From Donghicola sp041224595 (GTDB taxonomy: Bacteria; Pseudomonadota; Alphaproteobacteria; Rhodobacterales; Rhodobacteraceae), in NCBI RefSeq assembly GCF_041224595.1, contig NZ_JBGFGN010000120.1, positions 1 through 44,502 on the forward strand: a stretch of DNA of 44,502 bases. The letters are read 5' to 3'. How positions within the stretch are numbered: the first letter of the stretch is position 1; the number at the start of each line of letters is the position of its first letter. The notes beneath the pieces were generated by a model. That model had not been told where the DNA came from and searched no databases. It saw nothing but the letters and a program-made list of their open reading frames with translations. The position numbers and the translations under genes are program-made. Below, in pieces: positions 34,351 through 42,708 of this stretch.

Positions 34351-35259
34351 TTAGGCGGTGGTGCCTAAAGCGAGCGTTTGCTCGCGCAGCCAGCCCATGA
34401 AGCCACGCGGGTTGGTGGACCATTTCGCGATCTCGTCGCGGTCGAAGACGTTGCCAACCACGGGTGCCTGCGGTTTGTTCAGGGCATGCACGACTTCGTG
34501 CAGCAGCAGGCCCTGACGCAAGGTTGCTGAAGTCCGGTTTGCCATCTGGTACCAGCGCGAGTTTGAGCCCGGGAAGAAGATCGGCAGCACCTCCGCCTTG
34601 GAACGCTGGATCATTTTCGCGGTAAAGGGGTTCCATTCCCGCTCGATCGCGGGTCCGAACATGGTATCGGATGAGGCGACGACGCCTGACGGAAACAGAA
34701 CAATGGCGCCGCCATCCGACAGGTGATCCATCGCCCGTTTGCGCATAAGCAGGTTCTTCTGCAAGGCGTCCTCTTCGTGTGCGAAGGGAACCGGGATCAT
34801 GAATTCGTCGATCTCGCCCACGCCTGTCAGCAAAGAGCGCGTCAGAATTTTGTAGTCGGTGCGGCGGCGGCCCATGAGTTCCGCCAGCACCATACCGTCG
34901 ACCAGCCCATGTGGGTGGTTTGCGACCACGATCAAAGGGCCCGTCTCTGGGATGCGGTTGATCTGCTCCTGTGGGGTCTCGAGCGGAATCCCCATCACTT
35001 CGAGCGCCTGTTTCCAGAAGGGCTGACCAAAGGGCACGCCCATCGCCTCGAAACGGCGGATCAAGCGCAGAAGACGTAGCTTGCCGGTCAAGAATTCCAT
35101 CGTCTGAATGGTACGACGCTGGAACGCATTATCAAACGTGGTCGCATAGGACAGGCGACGGCGATCATAGGATTGATCGGACAACTTCCCACCATCGCCC
35201 TGACCGTGCAAATGCCCTGTCTGTACGGTGTCAGAATGGGAATCGGGTGTGTCCGTCAC
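34351..35259 (-). CDS. 1-acylglycerol-phosphate acyltransferase-like (PlsC/hemolysin-type) protein
   Basis: A 302-aa acyltransferase of the lysophospholipid acyltransferase superfamily. The active-site block is VVANHPHGLVDGMVLAEL, with HPHGLVD giving His-x5-Asp instead of the HX4D of classical PlsC; NHPxG-type variants are known in hemolysin-like acyltransferases. The second block is ALQKNLLMRKRAMDHLSDGG and the third IVLFPSGVVAS. The start chosen is GTG at 35259, with GGAGG 8 bases upstream; a longer frame runs into ptsH. It follows ptsH by 22 bases and is the last gene of the chvI operon. The likely role is acyl transfer to a glycerolipid or ornithine-type lipid; the substrate is open. Confidence 0.78.
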   Translation of the reverse strand: MTDTPDSHSDTVQTGHLHGQGDGGKLSDQSYDRRRLSYATTFDNAFQRRTIQTMEFLTGKLRLLRLIRRFEAMGVPFGQPFWKQALEVMGIPLETPQEQINRIPETGPLIVVANHPHGLVDGMVLAELMGRRRTDYKILTRSLLTGVGEIDEFMIPVPFAHEEDALQKNLLMRKRAMDHLSDGGAIVLFPSGVVASSDTMFGPAIEREWNPFTAKMIQRSKAEVLPIFFPGSNSRWYQMANRTSATLRQGLLLHEVVHALNKPQAPVVGNVFDRDEIAKWSTNPRGFMGWLREQTLALGTTA

Positions 35260-35281
35260 GTCGGTTGCCTCCTGCACCGGA

Positions 35282-35560
35282 TCACATATCTTCGCCGAAG
35301 CGATCAGCGACCAGCGTTTCCAGAGCCTCGACCAGTTCAGCCGCTTGGGGGCCGGTGGTTTCGACGTCAATCGATGTGCCATGGGCAGCAGCGAGCATCA
35401 GAAGGCCCATGATGCTGTCGCCAGACGTCGACATCCCACCATGAGACACCTCTGCGCGTGCATCGAATTGCTCGACCACTTCGACGAATTTGGCCGAAGC
35501 GCGGGCATGTAGCCCTTTGACATTAATAATCGGAAAAGTGCGGCAGAATGAATGTGACAT
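35282..35560 (-). CDS. ptsH: Phosphocarrier protein HPr
   Basis: A 92-aa HPr. The phosphorylated histidine is His18 in KGLHARAS. The regulatory serine target of HprK aligns to Ser49 in GDSIMGLLML. The ATG at 35560 lies 8 bases after the EIIA stop; a longer frame overlaps EIIA. No sugar-specific PTS enzymes are visible, so this HPr should serve a regulatory phosphorelay together with EIIA, HprK and a remote EI. Confidence 0.94.
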   Translation of the reverse strand: MSHSFCRTFPIINVKGLHARASAKFVEVVEQFDARAEVSHGGMSTSGDSIMGLLMLAAAHGTSIDVETTGPQAAELVEALETLVADRFGEDM

Positions 35561-35568
35561 GGGACTTC

Positions 35569-35961
35569 TTAGTCTGCACTGACGTCGCAACTGTCAATAT
35601 ATTTCCGCCCCGCAGTTAGAGCGCATTGCGCCGCTTCGGGTACGTTCAAATGGCGGCTTTTCGCTAGCTTGATCAACATCGGCAAATTGGCGCCGTACAG
35701 GATACGCCGGTTCTTGGGGCTGCATGCGCGCAGGCTCAGATTTGAAGGCGAGCCTCCGAACATATCTGTCACGACGATCACACCATCACCGGAATCGACA
35801 GCATCCGCCGCCGCTGAAATTTCGCGCTGTTTTTGTGCACGGTCATGATCCGGTTCGATCGAAATTGCGCTGATCCCGCTCTGCGGACCCACCACATGCT
35901 CGACTACGGCCAGGTATTCTTTGGCCAACCCACCATGCGCGACGATTACGATCCCGATCAC
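35569..35961 (-). CDS. Mannose-type PTS EIIA component (regulatory)
   Basis: A 130-aa EIIA of the mannose family. The phospho-accepting His9 is in IVIVAHGGLAKE, and the core VIVVTDMFGGSPSNLSLRA is typical. The start is GTG at 35961, overlapping the rapZ stop as GTGA, so translation is coupled. In alphaproteobacteria such EIIA proteins sit beside HprK and HPr without EIIB/EIIC partners and act in regulation, not transport. The regulatory output here cannot be read from sequence. Confidence 0.92.
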   Translation of the reverse strand: MIGIVIVAHGGLAKEYLAVVEHVVGPQSGISAISIEPDHDRAQKQREISAAADAVDSGDGVIVVTDMFGGSPSNLSLRACSPKNRRILYGANLPMLIKLAKSRHLNVPEAAQCALTAGRKYIDSCDVSAD

Positions 35962-36860
35962 GCCTTGCCTAACTTACCCTTAGCAGACCCACCTTGGGCC
36001 TGTCGTTCCAATTCACGGTGTCTAATTGACACCTGCCATCCGGCAGTTGCAAGGGCTTTGGATAGGTTTTCTGCGAGTGCAACAGAGCGATGCTGCCCTC
36101 CGGTGCAGCCAAACCCTATCGATAGATAGGATTTTCCCTCCTGCGCGTATTGTGGCAACAGGAACTCAACCAGACCTTTGACCCGATCAAAGAACTCATC
36201 GTAGCGTGGATCAGCTCCGATGTAGGTCGCAACTGGTTCGTCCTGACCGTTCATTCCGCGCAAGGCGGGCTCCCAATACGGGTTTCGCAAGAATCGGGCA
36301 TCAAAGATCATGTCGATTCCGCGGGGCGTGCCGCGCTTGAAAGAAAAGGACTGGATCGAGACTGCCAGATTTCCTTCTTCGCCCACAGCGAACTGGCGTT
36401 CGATCTCGGCTTTCAGATCGTGGGGCGTCATCTCTGATGTGTCGATCAGGATGTCTGCTCGTGCACGGATCGGAGCAAGCAGGTCAAGTTCACGCTCGAT
36501 CCCGACCTCCGCGCTTTCTGCAGGCGACAGCGGGTGGCGGCGTCTGGTTTCGCTATATCGGCGCAGCAGGACTTCGGGATGGGCGTCCGTATACAGTAGC
36601 TGCACGCCGCTTCGGGGATTTCGGGCCAGATCCTCGAGCGCATCAAGCATCGCGTTCATGCTAAAATCGCGGTTCCGGACATCCAGCCCCAACGCCAGCC
36701 TGTCCCCCTCGGACGCGTCTTTCACAATCGCAGGCAAGAGCCGAAGGGGCAGGTTGTCGATGACTTCGTAGCCCAGATCCTCCAGCGCATTGATAGCCGT
36801 TTTACGTCCAGACCCCGAAGGTCCGGTGATCCAGATCACGCGTGGTGGTTGTTCGGACAT
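35958..36860 (-). CDS. rapZ: RNase adapter / nucleotide-binding protein RapZ (YvcJ family)
   Basis: A 300-aa P-loop protein. Walker A is GPSGSGRKTA at residues 13-22, with VIDNLPLRLL following. The C-terminal domain has FDARFLRNPYWEPALRGMNG, the motif IGFGCTGGQHRSVALAE and a basic tail. In E. coli RapZ guides RNase E to the GlmZ small RNA and so controls GlmS; targets in alphaproteobacteria are less clear. Seven bases separate it from hprK upstream, and it overlaps the EIIA gene downstream. The ATG at 36860 follows GAGGGG. Confidence 0.93.
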   Translation of the reverse strand: MSEQPPRVIWITGPSGSGRKTAINALEDLGYEVIDNLPLRLLPAIVKDASEGDRLALGLDVRNRDFSMNAMLDALEDLARNPRSGVQLLYTDAHPEVLLRRYSETRRRHPLSPAESAEVGIERELDLLAPIRARADILIDTSEMTPHDLKAEIERQFAVGEEGNLAVSIQSFSFKRGTPRGIDMIFDARFLRNPYWEPALRGMNGQDEPVATYIGADPRYDEFFDRVKGLVEFLLPQYAQEGKSYLSIGFGCTGGQHRSVALAENLSKALATAGWQVSIRHRELERQAQGGSAKGKLGKA

Positions 36861-36867
36861 GAGCCTA

Positions 36868-37326
36868 TCACCCCTCAGCTATCCCTTGAGAGAGATATTG
36901 CATAAGCGCCGCAGGGAAATAACCCTCTTCTACTTTTTGCAGAACAGGGATGTGCAGTCCGAACACAGTTAGCGCTCGCGGGTCAGGCAATCGCTGGGTT
37001 TCGGCGCACTCCATGTCGACAAAGGCGACCACAGGCGCATCATGCGCGACCTCGGCTCTCAGAATGCCGACCCCACGTGCCTCAATCCGGCCTGTGATTG
37101 TTTTGGGACAACTCGCGATGATCTGCTCCTCGTGTCGCGTCAGGATCGTCCGATCATCGGCGATCAGGGTCGCGCCAAGCGCCATCAGTTGCAGAGCCAG
37201 ACCGGACTTCCCGCTGCCAGATTGTCCAAAGAGCACCAAGGCCTGTCCATGCACCATGACACTAGATGCGTGGACCCATGCCGGCCCCTGCCCCTCTGCA
37301 ATCTCTTCGATTCGAGAAACATTCAT
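36868..37326 (-). CDS. hprK: HPr kinase/phosphorylase, short alphaproteobacterial form
   Basis: A 152-aa protein corresponding to the C-terminal catalytic half of HprK/P. Walker A GQSGSGKS is at residues 34-41, LIADDRTIL follows, and the segment RGVGILRAEVAHDAPV aligns with the catalytic loop. The N-terminal domain of Gram-positive HprK (total about 310 aa) is absent, as is usual for alphaproteobacteria. It should phosphorylate and dephosphorylate Ser49 of HPr. It starts 3 bases after chvG and is translated with it. Confidence 0.92.
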   Translation of the reverse strand: MNVSRIEEIAEGQGPAWVHASSVMVHGQALVLFGQSGSGKSGLALQLMALGATLIADDRTILTRHEEQIIASCPKTITGRIEARGVGILRAEVAHDAPVVAFVDMECAETQRLPDPRALTVFGLHIPVLQKVEEGYFPAALMQYLSQGIAEG

Positions 37327-37329
37327 GAC

Positions 37330-39048
37330 TTACAGAGGCAGACCAACCACAAAACGTGCCCCAAGGGGATCGGTGGACGGATCTGCGTGGGTCGCACGAA
37401 TGTTCTCGGCCCAGATCACGCCGCCATGCGCTTCGACAATCTGCTTTGAAATCGCCAAACCCAGGCCTGAATTGTTGCCGAACTGTCCTTCGGGACGGTG
37501 GGAGTAGAAGCGTTTGAAAATCTTGGTCAGTGACTGTTCGGGAATACCTGGCCCAGTGTCTTCGACCACGACCAGAACCCGATTGTCGCGCTGCCGCGCC
37601 CAGACCCGGATCGCATCCCCCTCGTCACAAAAGGAGATCGCGTTGGTGATCAGGTTCACAAAGACCTGTGCCAAGCGGGCTTCGAGTCCCGTCAGCTCGA
37701 TCGAGTCTTGCGGCAGGTCCGAGATGAAGTCGATGCCTTTGACCTTCGCATCCTCACCCAGATACTGAATCAGGTTGCCCAGCATGGTTAGCAGGTCAAA
37801 GGTTTCTTCTTCCTCGCGCACCAGTTCACTGTCCAGTCGAGAGGCGTTCGAGATATCGCTGACCAGTCGATCCAAGCGCCGTACATCATGTTCAATGACC
37901 TCGAGCAGCTTTTCTTGCTGCTCCTGCCGCTTGGCCACATGCAATGTCCCGACAGCAGACCGCAAAGAAGCGAGCGGGTTCTTGATCTCGTGCGCCACAT
38001 CGGCGGCAAACTGTTCGTTGCTATCAATCCGCTCGTACAAGGCGCCCACCATACCGCGCAGGGCTTCTGACAGGCGACCGATTTCATCAGGGCGTGCAGA
38101 CAAATCAGGAATTCTGACGCGGCCAGGACTGTAACGAGTGCGGTTGCGATCACGTCCAATCTCTGCGGCGGCCGCCAGATCGGACAGTGGGTTCGCAATA
38201 GTCGAGGCCAAGAGCAGGCTCAAACCGACCGAGACGAACAGCGCGACCACGAACATGCGCAAGACGCGCTCTCGCTCCACACTCACCAAACGGTCAATCT
38301 CGGTTGTCGAACTGGCCATTGCGATCGCACCAACTGGTAGGTCACCCACCATGATTGGCGTCGCAACTGTAAACACTGTATCGCCAAAAGCACCGACACC
38401 AGTGGCCATCCGAGTCTCATTAATGCGCGCACCACCGATCATGTCGCGCACGATCTCTTCGTTCTCGACCCCGGCGGCAACCGAATCAGTCGGCGCAAAA
38501 AATTGCACCATCCACTGCCATACTGTCGTCAGCGCATCGGTGATGTAGGTGTCGTTTTCGCCCACATCTGCGAGTTCCGCGCGACTGCGCGTCCCCTCAG
38601 CGACCGCCATCAGGTTCCCGCTGCCGTCGAATACGTAGACCTCGGTGCCGCGGTACAGTGTCATCGCGGCCAAGGTATCCTCGGCGCGAATACCGGTCAC
38701 ATTGTCGACACCGCCTTCGGCCTGCGACAGGAGCCGCGCCTCAAAGACATCAGCGACAAGCTCTGCCTCTGCGGCCAAAGAGGTTGCCCGCTGCAATGCT
38801 AGAGATTCCCTTGAGGGGTTCAGATAGAGAATACCCGCCAGCAATACGATCAGACCCAGCAGGTTGAAGGTGATGATCTTGCGGGCCAGCGGCGACGTGT
38901 TCAGCGTCAGCACACCGCGCTTGGCGGCTGTTTCCCGTTCGACCGTTTCGTGCAGAGCGTCCGGAGACACGTAATCATCACCCAGCACGATGTCAGCCGA
39001 CCGAACGGCCCGCTTTTGCACTGCTGAGGTATCTCCGATGTCAGTCAT
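37330..39048 (-). CDS. chvG: Sensor histidine kinase ChvG
   Basis: A 572-aa membrane sensor kinase. There is a cytoplasmic N-terminal tail, a first transmembrane helix at about 56-76 and a periplasmic sensor domain at about 77-261. A second helix lies at about 262-282, then HAMP, a dimerisation/phosphorylation domain with His353 in VAHEIKNPLASL, and a C-terminal ATPase (DTGPGIPEQ, NNSGLGLAISKQIVEAHGG). The ATG at 39048 overlaps the chvI stop as TGATG; a GTG one codon upstream is possible. ChvG/ExoS kinases respond to acid and envelope stress in Agrobacterium and Sinorhizobium, and the periplasmic inhibitor ExoR is not in this window. Confidence 0.93.
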   Translation of the reverse strand: MTDIGDTSAVQKRAVRSADIVLGDDYVSPDALHETVERETAAKRGVLTLNTSPLARKIITFNLLGLIVLLAGILYLNPSRESLALQRATSLAAEAELVADVFEARLLSQAEGGVDNVTGIRAEDTLAAMTLYRGTEVYVFDGSGNLMAVAEGTRSRAELADVGENDTYITDALTTVWQWMVQFFAPTDSVAAGVENEEIVRDMIGGARINETRMATGVGAFGDTVFTVATPIMVGDLPVGAIAMASSTTEIDRLVSVERERVLRMFVVALFVSVGLSLLLASTIANPLSDLAAAAEIGRDRNRTRYSPGRVRIPDLSARPDEIGRLSEALRGMVGALYERIDSNEQFAADVAHEIKNPLASLRSAVGTLHVAKRQEQQEKLLEVIEHDVRRLDRLVSDISNASRLDSELVREEEETFDLLTMLGNLIQYLGEDAKVKGIDFISDLPQDSIELTGLEARLAQVFVNLITNAISFCDEGDAIRVWARQRDNRVLVVVEDTGPGIPEQSLTKIFKRFYSHRPEGQFGNNSGLGLAISKQIVEAHGGVIWAENIRATHADPSTDPLGARFVVGLPL

Positions 39049-39749
39049 CACTCTTCGTTATACCGGTATCCGACGCCGTACAGGGTTTCGATCGCAGAAA
39101 ACTCCGAATCAACCATTCGCATCTTCTTGCGCAAGCGCTTGATATGACTATCGATTGTGCGGTCGTCTACGTAAACCTGATCATCATAGGCCACATCCAT
39201 CAGCTGGTCGCGGCTTTTGACAAAGCCCGGACGCTGCGCCAGTGCCTGAAGGAGAAGGAATTCCGTAACCGTGAGTGACAAGTCCAGACCTTTCCAGGTC
39301 ACAGCGTGACGCAGCGGGTCCATAGACAACTGCCCACGCGCCATCACTTTGCTTTCTTCGACTTCGCCTTCGCTGTCACTGTTCAAGGCATCCTGACGGC
39401 GCAGCAGCGCACGGATCCGCTCGACCAGAAGACGCTGAGAAAATGGCTTTTTGACATAATCGTCAGCGCCCATTCGCAAGCCCAGAACCTCGTCAATCTC
39501 GTCATCCTTGGAGGTGAGGAAAATGACGGGCATCGAAGTTTTCTTGCGAAGACGCTGTAGCAGATCCATGCCGTCCATGCGCGGCATCTTGATGTCCAGC
39601 ACAGCCATGTCAGGCAGCTTTTTCTCAAAAGCCTCTAACGCTGCTTGGCCGTCGTTGTAGGTCTCGACTTCAAACCCTTCTGCTTCAAGGGTCATGGCAA
39701 CCGATGTCAGGATGTTGCGATCATCATCCACCAGAGCAATTCTGGACAT
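39048..39749 (-). CDS. chvI: Response regulator ChvI
   Basis: A 233-aa OmpR-type response regulator. The receiver domain has the acidic triad LVDDDR and the phosphorylated Asp52 in VLDIKMPRMDGMD, with Lys in DYVKKPFS. The C-terminal winged helix has DLSLTVTEFLLLQALAQRPG, RDQLMDVAYDD and TIDSHIKRLRKKMR. It is the first gene of the operon and lies opposite pckA across a 335-base region with repeated motifs. Autoregulation and control of pckA are plausible by analogy with other alphaproteobacteria. Confidence 0.94.
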   Translation of the reverse strand: MSRIALVDDDRNILTSVAMTLEAEGFEVETYNDGQAALEAFEKKLPDMAVLDIKMPRMDGMDLLQRLRKKTSMPVIFLTSKDDEIDEVLGLRMGADDYVKKPFSQRLLVERIRALLRRQDALNSDSEGEVEESKVMARGQLSMDPLRHAVTWKGLDLSLTVTEFLLLQALAQRPGFVKSRDQLMDVAYDDQVYVDDRTIDSHIKRLRKKMRMVDSEFSAIETLYGVGYRYNEE

Positions 39750-40084
39750 AACTCATTCCTTGTACTGCACGATTATTTTTTCTTACAGTTATGCAGGGAT
39801 TTCGTATCTCTCCGCAATCCTTTTTGCGATTCGCGAATTTGGTACTATTCGAACGTGGTAATTATGTTAGCGGTCGAATTCTGACAGACTGTCGCAGACC
39901 AAAGTCCTTCTTCGAAGTCATGTTTGCGATAAACTGAATTTGGTTGCGCTAACAGGAGCTTAGCATCCTATTCATTTCCTTTTCCATCATGCTAAGGACG
40001 CCTTTACCGACACGTTGCATCGAGGCAACGACATCGGGGCCCTATCAAGTTTTGTGACCGCTGGCGCGGACAGGAGTGAAGAAA
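39750..40084. promoter_or_regulatory. chvI-pckA divergent control region with repeated motifs
   Basis: This 335-base region has no gene. Two copies of one element are visible: TTTGCGAT, 4 bases, GAATTTGGT at 39823-39843, and TTTGCGAT, 5 bases, GAATTTGGT at 39923-39944, exactly 100 bases apart and in the same direction. Nearer pckA is an 8-base inverted repeat, CTTAGCAT (39959-39966) with ATGCTAAG (39989-39996), and a hairpin CGTTGC (40013-40018) with GCAACG (40025-40030). The pckA ribosome site CAGGAG is at 40071-40076. Regulators are unknown; ChvI is an obvious candidate. Confidence 0.6.
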
Positions 40085-41683
40085 ATGGCATTTGGACGGG
40101 TAAACCCGCAGCATCGGCTTGAAGATCAAGGGATCAGTGAGCTGGGTAATGTCTATTATAACCTCATGGAACCCGCGCTCGTGGAGGCAGCGGTAAAGAA
40201 TAACGAAGGTCGCCTCGGTCGTGGCGGTGCTTTCCTGGTGACCACCGGCAAGCACACCGGCCGTTCGCCCAAGGACAAATTTGTTGTCCGCACCCCCAGC
40301 GTCGAAGACACGATCTGGTGGGAAAACAACGCCCCCATGGAGGCCGACAAGTTCGACATCCTGCACGAGGACATGCTCGCCCACATGAAGGGCAAGGATT
40401 ACTACGTACAGGATCTGTTCGGCGGCGCCGATCCGGCCAACCGTCTGGACGTGCGCGTTGTGACCGAGCTGGCATGGCATGGCCTGTTCATCCGTCACCT
40501 GCTGCGCCGCCCCGAGCTGGACGAGCTGGACGAATTCGTTCCCGAATTCACCATCATCAACTGCCCCTCGTTCAAAGCAGACGCTGAAAAACATGGCTGC
40601 CGCAGCGAGACCGTGATCGCACTGAACTTCGACAAGAAGCTCATCCTGATCGGCGGTACCGAGTACGCAGGCGAAAACAAGAAGTCGGTATTCACTCTGC
40701 TGAACTACCTGCTGCCCGCCAAAGGCATCATGCCGATGCACTGCTCGGCCAACCACGCCACCGGCAACCCCGTGGACGCGGCTGTGTTCTTTGGTCTGTC
40801 GGGCACCGGCAAAACCACCCTGTCGGCAGACCCGTCGCGCACCCTGATCGGTGACGACGAGCACGGCTGGTCGGACAAGGGCACCTTCAACTTCGAAGGC
40901 GGCTGCTACGCCAAGACCATCAACCTGAACGCCGAAGCCGAGCCCGAAATCTACGCGACCACCACCAAGTTCGCGACTGTGATCGAGAACATGGTATTCG
41001 ACGAAGAAACCCTCGAGCTGGACTTCGATGATGACAGCCTGACCGCCAACATGCGTTGCGCGTACCCGCTGCATTACATCTCGAACGCGTCCTACTCGGC
41101 TCAGGGCGGCCACCCCAAGAACGTCATCATGCTGACCTGTGATGCGTTCGGTGTTCTGCCCCCGATCGCGCGTCTGACACCTGCGCAGGCAATGTACCAC
41201 TTCCTTTCGGGCTTCACGTCCAAGGTTGCAGGGACCGAGCGCGGCGTGACCGAGCCCGAGCCCACCTTTTCGACCTGCTTTGGAGCTCCCTTCATGCCCC
41301 GCCGCCCCGAGGTTTACGGCAACCTGCTGCGTGACAAGATCGCCAAGCACGGTGCAACCTGCTGGCTGGTGAACACCGGTTGGACCGGCGGCGCCTACGG
41401 CACCGGCAAGCGTATGCCTATCAAGGCAACCCGCGCCCTGCTGACCGCTGCTCTGGACGGCAGCCTGAGCGCAGTCGAGTTCCGCAAGGACCCGAACTTT
41501 GGCTTTGATGTGCCTGTGGACGTTCCCGGTGTGCCCGAAGTGCTGCTGGATCCCCGCCGCACTTGGGGTGATCCCGAAGCCTATGACGCGCAGGCAGAGA
41601 AGCTGGTCAAGATGTTCTCGGACAACTTCGAGCAGTACGTGCCCTACATCGACAAAGACGTTAAGGCCGCTGCAATCGGTTGA
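40085..41683 (+). CDS. pckA: Phosphoenolpyruvate carboxykinase (ATP)
   Basis: A 532-aa gluconeogenic enzyme that makes PEP and CO2 from oxaloacetate and ATP. The kinase P-loop GLSGTGKT is at residues 237-244, the metal-binding LIGDDEHGW at about 254-262, and the substrate loop TGRSPKDKFVV near 58. The C-terminal half has NTGWTGGAYGTGKRMPIKATR, quoted here in two parts: NTGWTGGAYG and TGKRMPIKATR. The ATG at 40085 has CAGGAG 8 bases upstream; an in-frame GTG three codons earlier overlaps that site. A hairpin terminator follows after a dispersed repeat. It is divergent from chvI, a conserved alphaproteobacterial arrangement. Confidence 0.97.
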   Translation: MAFGRVNPQHRLEDQGISELGNVYYNLMEPALVEAAVKNNEGRLGRGGAFLVTTGKHTGRSPKDKFVVRTPSVEDTIWWENNAPMEADKFDILHEDMLAHMKGKDYYVQDLFGGADPANRLDVRVVTELAWHGLFIRHLLRRPELDELDEFVPEFTIINCPSFKADAEKHGCRSETVIALNFDKKLILIGGTEYAGENKKSVFTLLNYLLPAKGIMPMHCSANHATGNPVDAAVFFGLSGTGKTTLSADPSRTLIGDDEHGWSDKGTFNFEGGCYAKTINLNAEAEPEIYATTTKFATVIENMVFDEETLELDFDDDSLTANMRCAYPLHYISNASYSAQGGHPKNVIMLTCDAFGVLPPIARLTPAQAMYHFLSGFTSKVAGTERGVTEPEPTFSTCFGAPFMPRRPEVYGNLLRDKIAKHGATCWLVNTGWTGGAYGTGKRMPIKATRALLTAALDGSLSAVEFRKDPNFGFDVPVDVPGVPEVLLDPRRTWGDPEAYDAQAEKLVKMFSDNFEQYVPYIDKDVKAAAIG

Positions 41684-41692
41684 TTGGAGTGA

Positions 41693-41754
41693 GGGGGCGC
41701 TGCCCCCTCTTGCCTATGGCAATTCACCCCCGGGGTATTTTGCCAACGTGAAGA
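41693..41754 (+). repeat. Dispersed intergenic repeat, copy 2
   Basis: The hairpin GGGGGCGCTGCCCCC (41693-41707) is followed by a 17-base spacer containing TTGCC-TAT-GGCAA (41710-41722), then CACCCCCGGGGTATTTTGCC and AACGTGAAGA (41725-41754). Order and spacing are the same as in the copy at 27383. It lies directly after pckA, before its terminator hairpin. Confidence 0.72.
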
Positions 41755-41758
41755 TAAG

Positions 41759-41790
41759 TCGCCGGTCCTGGTTGGGCCGGCGATTTTCGT
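41759..41790 (+). terminator. pckA terminator
   Basis: TCGCCGG at 41759-41765 pairs with CCGGCGA at 41777-41783 and is followed by TTTTCGTTT on the plus strand. It also overlaps the 3' boundary of the convergent TauE-family gene. Confidence 0.75.
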
Positions 41791-42570
41791 TTAGCCCATC
41801 AGGCCACGACGGATCAGGTTCAGGCCTGCGATCATCAGGACCAACAGGGTCGCTTTGCGAAACGCGTTTTGGTCGATCCGGTCGTTGACCTTGAGGCCAA
41901 GCCACATCCCAATGATGGCAGGCGGAACGATAGCGATCGAGAACGGCAGGGTTTCGGCGCGGACGACCCCCGATCCAATATGAGCGAACAAGAGGACGAT
42001 CGCGCCGAGGCCGTAGATTACGCCTTGGACGCGAATGTGGTCACGCTTGGGCGTATCCAAAGCCGTCAGGTACGCCACTGTTGGCGGCCCCCAGACACCG
42101 GACAGCCCCCCGATGAAACCGGCAAAAGCCCCGATCCCGATTTCGGTGGTTCGGGTCGGCGGAGAGGCGATGCGCAGGGGCATCCCAGCTAGCTGCGTCG
42201 CAGCGAAGATGACGATGGGCACCCCGATGATCAGCAGCATCAGCTCGGCAGGGATAGTACGCACCAACTGGGCACTGATGATCAGAACGATAAGCAGCGT
42301 CCCAAGGTATCTGCGGAACTTCAGCAATGATTCCCATGCGGCACGCGGGCCTTGGCGCATGGCCTGCATCCCGTTGGTGATCACGGTCGGCAGAATCAGC
42401 CCAGCGAGCGCCAATTCCGGCGAAATAACAGAAGAAAGGCCGGAAATTAGAATCATCGGCATGGCAAACCCCACCATACCTTTGACCACACCAGCAATGA
42501 AGGCGACACTCAGAGCCAGCACAAACGCCGACGGTGTCATAAGATGCGTTACGAGTTCCATTTCAGCCAT
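41791..42570 (-). CDS. TauE/SafE-family anion permease
   Basis: A 259-aa polytopic membrane protein with about seven or eight hydrophobic helices and the duplicated TauE/SafE pattern: VAFIAGVVKGMVGFAMPMIL near the N terminus, and IGAFAGFIGGLSGVWGPPTV in the second half. Members export or import sulfite, sulfonates, sulfoacetate or other organic anions. The ATG at 42570 is used; the Met four codons in is possible. Neighbours (pckA, mcd) give no direct hint of the substrate, though a C2-C4 acid would fit. Confidence 0.85.
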   Translation of the reverse strand: MAEMELVTHLMTPSAFVLALSVAFIAGVVKGMVGFAMPMILISGLSSVISPELALAGLILPTVITNGMQAMRQGPRAAWESLLKFRRYLGTLLIVLIISAQLVRTIPAELMLLIIGVPIVIFAATQLAGMPLRIASPPTRTTEIGIGAFAGFIGGLSGVWGPPTVAYLTALDTPKRDHIRVQGVIYGLGAIVLLFAHIGSGVVRAETLPFSIAIVPPAIIGMWLGLKVNDRIDQNAFRKATLLVLMIAGLNLIRRGLMG

Positions 42571-42708
42571 TTAGCATGCCCCTGAGGGCGATAGGTAAAA
42601 ACTTCAACGCGCAATAATGGGTACACTTTCGTCCCGTGTTCGGTATTTTTATTGCGCTGCGCCTGCAAAGGCTCTAGTTCTCTGCACAAGCATTATAGGA
42701 GATGACTC

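Noticed and set aside
36868..37326. HprK half the length of the Gram-positive enzyme
   Set aside because: The short form without the N-terminal domain is normal for alphaproteobacteria, so this is not a truncation.
40004..41350. 448-aa minus-strand open frame across pckA
   Set aside because: Antisense shadow of pckA, which has complete catalytic motifs.
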